Assembly: GCA_900557475.1 (NCBI GenBank)
Contig: USTA01000011.1
Location: 1 to 11,858, forward strand
DNA from: an uncultured Clostridium sp.
GTDB lineage: Bacteria > Bacillota > Clostridia > TANB77 > CAG-508
Reading direction: 5' to 3'
Length of the DNA: 11,858 nt
Shown piece by piece: positions 6,301 to 11,858 of this stretch (positions within the stretch are counted from its first letter, which is position 1; the number at the start of each line of letters is the position of its first letter). Position numbers and translations under genes: made by a program. The notes beneath the pieces are model-generated. The model saw nothing but the letters and a program-made list of their open reading frames with translations, had not been told where the DNA came from and searched no databases.

Positions 6301-8493
6301 TTATTTATTTCTTTTTATTTCATAAACACTGTCTACTTTTCCTAGTTCTCTTTGTACTTTTGTTAAATCTGATATATCTTTTACTTCTAATGTTAATTCT
6401 AAAAGTGCAATTTTATCCTTACTTGCTTTTGCAGAAACCGCTACAAGTTTTGCGTCTGAATTATCCACTACTTTTATAACATCAGCTAAAAGTCCTGCTC
6501 TATCATTTGCAAAAATATTTATATCTACATTGTATGAAGCTGATTTTTGTTCATCCCAGTAAACATCTATTATTCTTCCTTCATCTTCTAATAGGTCTTT
6601 TACATTTTTACAATTTTTTCTATGAATTGTAACTCCTCTTCCTCTTGTTATATATCCAATTATTTCATCACCTGGAACTGGACTACAACATTTGGACATC
6701 CTTACTAAGCAATTGTCTATCCCTTTAACAATAATTCCTGTTTTAGAAGGTTTTGGTCTTTGAGTTACTTGAAGTGCTTCTATCTTCTTTTCAATGTTTT
6801 CTTCTTGATGATATTTTCTATATTCTTCTAATGTTCTTGTTATAATTTTGTTGGCAGTTATACTACCAAATCCTACTGCTGCATACATGTCTTCTAAGTT
6901 TTTAAATCCATATCTTTGAAGAGCTTGATTATAATATTTTTGTACAAAAATCTCTTCTTCTGCCATTCCAATTCTTTTAATTTCTTTTTCTATTAAGTCT
7001 TTACCTTTTACAATATTTTGTTGTTTTTCATTTTTCTTAAACCATTGTTGAATTTTTGTTTTTGCAGATGTACTTTGTACGAATTTTAACCAGTCTCTAC
7101 TTGGACCTTTGCTATTGTCGTTTGTTATAATATCTACAATATCTCCACTTTTTAGTTTGGTTATTATAGGCATCATTTTACTATTTATTTTGCAACCTAC
7201 CATCTTATTTCCAACTTCTGCATGAATTGTGTATGCAAAATCAATTGGTGTACTTCCTTTTGGTAATGTCTTAATTTCTCCTTTTGGAGTAAATACATAT
7301 ACTTCATCCTCAAATAATTCTGTTTTAAGAGTCTTCAAAAATTCTTGTGGATCTTGCATATCTTTTTGCCATTCTAAGCTTTCTCTTAGCCATGCAAGCT
7401 TGTCTTCTGTAACTACTACACTTTCCTTTTTTCCTTTTAAAAAACTAGACTCTTTATATGCCCAATGTGCTGCAATACCAAACTCTGCTATTCTATGCAT
7501 ATTATATGTTCTTATTTGAACTTCAAATGGCGTTCCATTTGGACCAATTAAAGTTGTATGGAGTGATTGATACATATTAGGCTTTGGAACAGATATATAG
7601 TCTTTAAATCTTCCTGGCATTGGAGTATAAAGCTCATGAACTACGCCTAGAGCTGCATAACAATCTTTTACTGAATTAACTAAAATTCTTAATGCAAACA
7701 AATCATAAATCTGGTCTAACGTTTTATTATCCCTTTGCATTTTTCTATAAATCGAATATAAATGCTTTGCTCTTCCTGTAATCTCTGCTTCAATTTTTTC
7801 CTTTTTTAGGTTTACTTTTATTTCATCATTTATCTTATCAATAAATTTTAATCTTTCTTCTCTTTTTTTATCAATTCCTTCAACAAGTTCTCTATATTCT
7901 TCTGGATATAAATATTTAAAGGCTAAATCCTCTAATTCCCATTTTAAAGAATATACACCTAGTCTATTTGCAAGTGGTGCATATAACTCCATTGTTTCTT
8001 TAGCATTGGCTATTTGCCTATCTCTTGAAAGAAATTTAAGAGTTCTCATATTATGAAGTCTATCTGAAAGCTTTATTAAAATGACTCTTATATCTTTTCC
8101 CATTGCTAAGAACATTTTTCTGTAATTTTCAACTTGCTGTTCTTCTGCACTTACATAATTTATTTTTCCAAGTTTAGTTACCCCATTTACCATTTCAGCA
8201 ATTTCTAAACTAAATTCTTTTGTGATGTCTTCTATTGTAACATCTGTATCTTCTGCTAAATCATGCATAAGTGCTGCACAAATTGTTGCATCATCTAATC
8301 CTAATGTAGATAATATATATGCTACTTGAAGTGGATGAATAATATATGGCTCTCCTGATTTTCTCTTTTGGTCTCCATGATGATCAAGTGCATAATTATA
8401 AGCTTTCATTATTAGTTTTGCATCTGCTTTTTTATTATGCTTTTTCATTTCTGCAATTATATCTTTTATACCCATTTCTTTAATTTCTGACAT
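6301..8493 (-). CDS. rel: Bifunctional (p)ppGpp synthetase/hydrolase Rel
   Basis: A long RelA/SpoT-homologue protein that makes and degrades the alarmone (p)ppGpp in the stringent response on the ribosome. Residues 30-190 form the HD hydrolase domain with H53, H77-D78 and E81-D82 (HDLAED) and the SDRLHNMRTL motif (143-152), so hydrolase activity is expected. The synthetase domain (about 235-350) has YRKMQRD, the RFKD motif (295-298) typical of bifunctional Rel rather than monofunctional RelA, and QSLHTT and EVQIRT. TGS (about 395-455), a helical region, the zinc-finger segment with MSKCCSPVPGDEI (599-611) and a C-terminal ACT domain (about 655-730) follow. Length (730) is normal. ATG at 8493 has AAAGGGGG seven bases upstream. 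It follows recJ by 26 bases with no separate promoter evident. Confidence 0.97.
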   Translation of the reverse strand: MSEIKEMGIKDIIAEMKKHNKKADAKLIMKAYNYALDHHGDQKRKSGEPYIIHPLQVAYILSTLGLDDATICAALMHDLAEDTDVTIEDITKEFSLEIAEMVNGVTKLGKINYVSAEEQQVENYRKMFLAMGKDIRVILIKLSDRLHNMRTLKFLSRDRQIANAKETMELYAPLANRLGVYSLKWELEDLAFKYLYPEEYRELVEGIDKKREERLKFIDKINDEIKVNLKKEKIEAEITGRAKHLYSIYRKMQRDNKTLDQIYDLFALRILVNSVKDCYAALGVVHELYTPMPGRFKDYISVPKPNMYQSLHTTLIGPNGTPFEVQIRTYNMHRIAEFGIAAHWAYKESSFLKGKKESVVVTEDKLAWLRESLEWQKDMQDPQEFLKTLKTELFEDEVYVFTPKGEIKTLPKGSTPIDFAYTIHAEVGNKMVGCKINSKMMPIITKLKSGDIVDIITNDNSKGPSRDWLKFVQSTSAKTKIQQWFKKNEKQQNIVKGKDLIEKEIKRIGMAEEEIFVQKYYNQALQRYGFKNLEDMYAAVGFGSITANKIITRTLEEYRKYHQEENIEKKIEALQVTQRPKPSKTGIIVKGIDNCLVRMSKCCSPVPGDEIIGYITRGRGVTIHRKNCKNVKDLLEDEGRIIDVYWDEQKSASYNVDINIFANDRAGLLADVIKVVDNSDAKLVAVSAKASKDKIALLELTLEVKDISDLTKVQRELGKVDSVYEIKRNK

Positions 8494-8519
8494 ATATTTT
8501 CCCCCTTTAGCATATTAAT

Positions 8520-10203
8520 TTATTCCACACTAACTCTTAAATCTTTTAGTACTACTTGAATATTTTCTAAGTCTTTAAATCTATTTACAGTTATATTTCC
8601 AACTACATCAATCTTGTCCCCAATTTGATATTTATTTGCATATTCTCCCATATTAAATCCGATTGCGTCAATATAAGTATTTCCATCTGCAAGCATTAAT
8701 TTCAAGTGTTTTCCTTCTGAAAGAGTTCTAATTGCGACTATCTTAAGGTTTTTATATAAAATTATTGGCATTGCATTTCCTTCACCAAATGGTTCTAGTT
8801 TCTTTATTTCGTCAATTTCATTTATTGAAGTATTTTCACTTGTTATAACTGTATCAATTAAAATTTCTGGTTTTAAATCTTCTATATTTTTTTCTTCTAC
8901 ATATTTTTCTAATTTTTCTTTAAATTCTTTTATATCTTTTTTCTTTAGACTAAGACCTATTGCCATACTATGTCCGTCCAAATGCGGTTAAATAATCTTT
9001 GCATTTTCCTACTGCTTCGTGTAAGTCAAATCCTGGTATACTCCTTCCAGAGCCTTTAGCATCTTCCCCTTCTATACATATTAGTATGCTTGGTTTATAT
9101 GTAAGTTCTGTTATTTTTGAAGATACAATTCCTATAACTCCATGATGCCATCCTTCTTCTGCTAAAACAACGCACTTTTTATCTCTGTTTTCTTCTAAAT
9201 CTGATAGGGCTTTATTTAGAATATCTTTTTCTATTTCTTGTCTTTTTTTATTATATTCTTCTATTTTAGTAGCTAGTCTTCTTGCTTCTATTGGATCATC
9301 AGTTAAAAAAAGAGCTAATGCATCTTCTTGATGTCCCATTCTTCCGCATGCATTTATTCTAGGCGAAATTCCAAATGAAACAGCAGTAGAGTCAAGCTTT
9401 TTTAGCCCCGCTGTTTCCATTAGTATCTTTAGTCCAATATTTCTAGTTACCTCTAATAATAATAGTCCTAAATAGGCAATCACTCTATTTTCGTCTATTA
9501 ATGGTACTATATCTGAAATCGTTCCTATACAAGCTATATCTATATATTTAAGCCATTCGTTTTCCTCTATCCCTAATTTTATACTTATTCCCTGAATTAA
9601 TTTAAAAGCTACTCCACATCCTGCAAGTTGGTTAAATGGATATTTATTATCTTTCCTTTTTGCATCAACTACTGCAACTGCTTTTGGAAGTTCTTCTGGA
9701 ACCTCATGATGGTCTGTTATTATGACATCTAGTCCTAATTTTTTTGCAAGTTCAACCTCTTTTATCCCAGTTATTCCACAATCTACGGTAATAATTAAAT
9801 TATATCCTTCTTTCGCAATTTCTTTTATTGCTTCTTCATTTAATCCATATCCTTCATCTAGTCTATTTGGAATATATGCTCCAACTTCAATATTTCTATC
9901 TCTAAAATATCTCTTTAAAATTGTTGTACTGGTAATTCCGTCTGCATCATAGTCTCCATATATTACTATTTTTTCATTTTTTTCTATTGCAAGTAATATT
10001 CTTTCTACTGCTTTTTCCATGACTGGAAGATCAAAAGGATTATGAAAATCCTTTCTTGTTGGCTTCAAGAAAATTTTTATTTCGCTATCTTTCAAATTAT
10101 TTTCTGCTAATTTTTGTGCTACAATACGTGTTAAATTGAAGTCTTTCATTATTTGCTCAGTTCTTTTTTCGTCACATTTTTTTATTTTCCATTCTTTGTT
10201 CAT
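8520..10203 (-). CDS. recJ: Single-stranded-DNA exonuclease RecJ, interrupted by a +1 frameshift
   Basis: RecJ is a 5'-to-3' single-strand DNA exonuclease of the DHH family, acting in RecF-pathway recombination and mismatch repair. Frame 0 from ATG 10203 contains YGDYDADG (D84, D86, D88), VDCGI (D141), TDHHE (D164-H166), SDIVPL (D231), SPRINACGRMG and the DHHA1 segment GWHHGVIGIVSSKI and GSGRSI. It then stops at TAG (8968-8970) within the conserved AFGGHxxAxG motif. The remainder (GGHSMAIGLSL onward, including the C-terminal OB-like region to TAA 8520) continues in the +1 frame. Skipping the C at 8976 turns GGA CGG ACA TAG into GGA GGA CAT AGT and restores the GGH motif exactly, giving 560 residues, a normal length. 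The frame-0 codon at the break is CGG, as in gatD. AATAGGAG is a good ribosome binding site six bases from ATG. Confidence 0.93.
8973..8976 (-). other. Frameshift site CGGA in recJ
   Basis: Frame-0 codons are TTT GGA CGG ACA TAG. Skipping C8976 gives TTT GGA GGA CAT AGT and the RecJ AFGGHS motif. The site can be placed almost to the base because the motif on both sides is highly conserved. No nearby Shine-Dalgarno-like stimulator or strong downstream stem is evident to me. Confidence 0.8.
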
Positions 10204-10229
10204 ATTCGCTCCTATTTTTATTTTATACT

Positions 10230-10258
10230 ATTGTAACTCATTTTTCCTCATTTTTCAA
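10230..10258 (-). promoter_or_regulatory. Sigma-A-type promoter for recJ and downstream genes
   Basis: On the minus strand TTGAAA (10258-10253) and TACAAT (10235-10230) are separated by exactly 17 bases, close to the TTGACA/TATAAT consensus. The site lies in the 64-base gap after the recO stop and predicts a start near 10223, about 20 bases before the recJ ATG. The spacer holds two tandem copies of GAAAAATGAG (10256-10237). Confidence 0.65.
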
Positions 10259-10267
10259 TACATTTTA

Positions 10268-10978
10268 TTATTCTGTAAACTCCAAACATTGCTCTAAATA
10301 AAGTTTTGCTATAAGTTCTAGTTCTTTTTTATTCTCATCTGAAAGGTCGAACGAAAAAATTTTCTTTGGGTCTGATAAAATAATGTATCTAAGTGCCTTT
10401 AATGTTGTTTTAGAAATTTGAATTGCACCCTTATCTAATCTTGCACACGTCTCACATTTTATTCCGCTATCTTTCAAACTAAAATGTGTTATATTATCTA
10501 TTTTTTTGCAATTTATACATCTATCTAATATGGGCCTTAACCCTAAAATACTTAAAAGCCTTATTTTAAATATAGCATATATAAATTCCATGTCTTTATC
10601 TGATTCGGCAAGCATATATATTGTATTTAAAGTAAGTTGCAAGATTCTATATGTGTTTTGATTTTCGTCTGTAACGGAATTTACTAATTTTGCTACTTTT
10701 GAAGCATACATTAATTTATCTATATCTAGTCTTAATTTATAAAATATTTCAATTGGCTCACACGAATTTATGTGATAACTGCCTGCTCCCTTATATATTA
10801 AAAAATCCCCAAAACACAAAAATTGAGTACCTGCCATCAGTGTACTCTTAGGTCTTCTTGCCCCTTTTGCTGCACAACCTATTTTACCTAGGTCAGGGGT
10901 AAGAATGGTGACCATTTTATCATAGTCACCCATATTATTTTGCATTAAAATTAATCCTTTCGTTTTTATAAGTCCCAT
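10268..10978 (-). CDS. recO: DNA repair protein RecO
   Basis: RecO is a recombination mediator that, with RecR, loads RecA on SSB-coated single-stranded DNA. The N-terminal OB fold (about 1-80) shows TKGLILMQNNMGDYDKMVTIL and GKIGCAAKGARRPKS. The C-terminal helical part holds the zinc-binding cysteines C154, C157, C175 and C178 (CINC...CETC), a Firmicutes-type pattern. Length (236) is slightly short of the usual ~250. ATG at 10978 lies inside the 3' end of the yqzL-like gene (13-base overlap), with a weak GAGAAG ribosome binding site, so translational coupling is likely. The TAA stop is followed by a promoter for recJ. Confidence 0.94.
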   Translation of the reverse strand: MGLIKTKGLILMQNNMGDYDKMVTILTPDLGKIGCAAKGARRPKSTLMAGTQFLCFGDFLIYKGAGSYHINSCEPIEIFYKLRLDIDKLMYASKVAKLVNSVTDENQNTYRILQLTLNTIYMLAESDKDMEFIYAIFKIRLLSILGLRPILDRCINCKKIDNITHFSLKDSGIKCETCARLDKGAIQISKTTLKALRYIILSDPKKIFSFDLSDENKKELELIAKLYLEQCLEFTE

Positions 10979-11142
10979 ATTTTATTCTTCTCAATTTCTT
11001 GTTCATAGTTTTGTTCAAATTTTGGTTCTTTTATGTTGTTACTTTCTATATTGTTCATAGTTTTATCTACTTCTAATAATTCCAACATAGTATCTATATT
11101 TCCTGTTGTTTTAAAGGTATTCCAAGCAATTTGTTTTAACAT
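10966..11142 (-). CDS. yqzL: YqzL-like small protein
   Basis: A 58-residue protein starting MLKQIAWNTFKTTGNIDTML, which resembles the small YqzL family (function unknown to me) normally encoded between era and recO in Firmicutes. The conserved part is the first ~25 residues (W7, F10, TGNI at 13-16). The rest is a charged, Asn/Glu-rich tail (about 26-58) longer than I recall for the Bacillus protein. ATG at 11142 is preceded by AAGAGGCGT. Position is the main support: 19 bases after the era stop and overlapping the recO start. Confidence 0.8.
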   Translation of the reverse strand: MLKQIAWNTFKTTGNIDTMLELLEVDKTMNNIESNNIKEPKFEQNYEQEIEKNKIWDL

Positions 11143-11161
11143 ACGCCTCTTTTCCTTTCTT

Positions 11162-11305
11162 TTAATCTTCTGCTTTAAATTTTTTTACTATGCTCTCATC
11201 ATCAATCCAGCCTTCTTTTACTTTTACCCAAAGTTTTAAGTTAACCTTCGTGTCTAATATTTTTTCTAAGTCTTCACGAGCATATGTACCAATTTTTTTT
11301 AGCAT
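11162..11305 (-). CDS. era: GTPase Era, C-terminal fragment
   Basis: The last 47 residues of Era, an essential GTPase that binds 16S rRNA during 30S assembly. [20 protein letters not shown], then [13 protein letters not shown] and DDES, match the end of the Era KH domain. The frame is open a little further upstream, but the preceding residues (KIIQINYRT) do not match the expected GxxG loop of the KH domain, and an in-frame stop follows upstream. Homology therefore ends at or just before the ATG at 11305. The G domain and most of the KH domain are missing. I attribute this to a join with foreign DNA, not to a natural short gene. Confidence 0.88.
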   Translation of the reverse strand: MLKKIGTYAREDLEKILDTKVNLKLWVKVKEGWIDDESIVKKFKAED

Positions 11306-11361
11306 AGTTCTATAATTTATTTGAATGATTTTTAGTTATTTCCAGTTGCAAATGTATGAAA
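11290..11361. other. Probable chimeric junction between clostridial and Bacteroidetes sequence
   Basis: Era homology stops at the minus-strand ATG at 11305, and from 11362 a Bacteroidetes-type OmpH gene begins. The 56 bases between (11306-11361) look like a Bacteroidetes intergenic region, including a TACATTTG (11356-11349) that fits the TAnnTTTG -7 box, though no -33 TTTG is seen. The run ATGCTAAAAAAAATTG (11305-11290) encodes MLKKI in Era. It could equally be the start of a second ompH gene, whose signal peptides often begin in a similar way, so it is a plausible microhomology for the join. Confidence 0.75.
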
Positions 11362-11858
11362 TTAATTTGAATATCCTAATCTTCTTAATATTTCATCGCT
11401 GATATCAATGCGCGGATTTGCAAAAATTATGCCTGCGGCAGAGGCTCTATCGACTACCATGTCGTATCCATGTTGTTGAGATACAGCCTTTACTGCTTCA
11501 TAAATTTCATCTTGAATCGGAGTAATCAGCTTGTTTCTCATCTTTGCCAATTCACCCTCCGGACCAAAATAAGTACGTTTTAGTTCAGCGGCAGCCTTCT
11601 CTTTGGCTACGATTTCATCCTCTTTCTTTGTTTTTTGTGCAGCAGAAAGAGTTGACGATTTCGCTTGGTAGTCCTGAAACATTTTCTGTGCCTCTTTTGC
11701 CAAGACTTCTACTTCAGCCTGATATTTCTTCGTAGCTTCTTGCATTTGTTCATTAGCGCTTTGAGCAGCCGGAATATTCTTCATAATATATTCCGTATCG
11801 ATCAATGCAAATTTCTGTGCGTTAGCTGCCATACTAATGGCAAACAGCAGAGTGATAA
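11362..11858 (-). CDS. OmpH/Skp-family periplasmic chaperone, 5' end outside window
   Basis: An exported Skp/OmpH-like chaperone that assists outer-membrane protein delivery in Gram-negative bacteria. The frame is open to the window edge. Residues before the internal Met at 11832 read ITLLFAIS, so LLFAISMAANA followed by Q is the end of a signal peptide, with cleavage expected after ANA. The true start lies beyond the window. The mature part opens with KFALIDTEYIMKNIP, followed by a long Gln/Lys/Glu/Ala-rich coiled coil (about 25-100 from MAANA) and a closing segment DMVVDRASAAGIIFANPRID and LRRLGYSN. Codon choice (GCC, CTG, CAG, GGT) and higher G+C differ clearly from the rest of the window. 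Proteins of this kind are not expected in a Gram-positive genome. Confidence 0.9.
   Translation of the reverse strand, partial: ITLLFAISMAANAQKFALIDTEYIMKNIPAAQSANEQMQEATKKYQAEVEVLAKEAQKMFQDYQAKSSTLSAAQKTKKEDEIVAKEKAAAELKRTYFGPEGELAKMRNKLITPIQDEIYEAVKAVSQQHGYDMVVDRASAAGIIFANPRIDISDEILRRLGYSN

Noticed and set aside
8520..8981. Separate small gene starting at TTG 8981
   Set aside because: Its protein is the C-terminal part of RecJ in the +1 frame, with no ribosome binding site suited to an independent start.
11362..11858. OmpH gene as a horizontally acquired clostridial gene
   Set aside because: It truncates the essential era gene at a microhomology, no mobile element is visible, and an outer-membrane chaperone makes little sense in a Gram-positive cell; chimeric assembly is simpler.
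1..11858. CRISPR arrays, insertion sequences, phage genes, tRNA or rRNA genes
   Set aside because: No spaced repeats, transposase or phage similarity, or tRNA/rRNA-like sequence was seen on either strand.

Overview
The window looks like a metagenomic contig from an AT-rich, Gram-positive clostridial bacterium. The housekeeping genes era, yqzL, recO, recJ, rel, hisS, murT and gatD lie on the minus strand in a Firmicutes-type order. They use AT-rich codons, have AGGAGG-type ribosome binding sites, and encode a MurT/GatD peptidoglycan amidation pair. The last ~500 bases (from about 11306 to the end) differ: they are richer in G+C and encode an exported OmpH/Skp-like periplasmic chaperone typical of Bacteroidetes. 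That end is most likely a chimeric join and not part of the same genome.

Layout, left to right. 1-824 is the N-terminal part of RNase R (minus strand, running off the window). 914-1825 is a PflX-type radical SAM protein (minus). 1826-1943 is a divergent promoter region with an 11-bp inverted repeat and an 18-bp perfect palindrome. 1944-2699 is an acyl-ACP thioesterase, the only plus-strand gene. 2700-2871 holds a 13-bp direct repeat and a shared hairpin terminator. 2872-11305 is one long minus-strand block, transcribed in the order era (C-terminal fragment), yqzL-like, recO, recJ, rel, hisS, murT, gatD. A good sigma-A-type promoter lies between recO and recJ. 11306-11858 is the foreign OmpH segment.

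Functionally, the block combines ribosome maturation (Era), recombination and repair (RecO, RecJ), stringent-response signalling (bifunctional Rel), histidyl-tRNA synthesis (HisS) and amidation of lipid II D-glutamate (MurT-GatD). The left part adds RNA decay (RNase R), an orphan glycyl-radical-activase-like enzyme, and release of fatty acids from acyl-ACP.

The observation most worth following up is in gatD and recJ. Each is interrupted by one apparent extra base, and both breaks fall on an in-frame CGG codon followed by A. Skipping the C restores a conserved glycine (GGA) and the correct downstream frame in both. By my manual reading, CGG is not used as an in-frame codon in any other clostridial gene here, although CGG occurs about 20 times across codon boundaries. 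This suggests that CGG is an unassigned or starved codon, resolved by +1 frameshifting or four-base CGGA decoding. Two independent insertion errors or mutations remain the main alternative.
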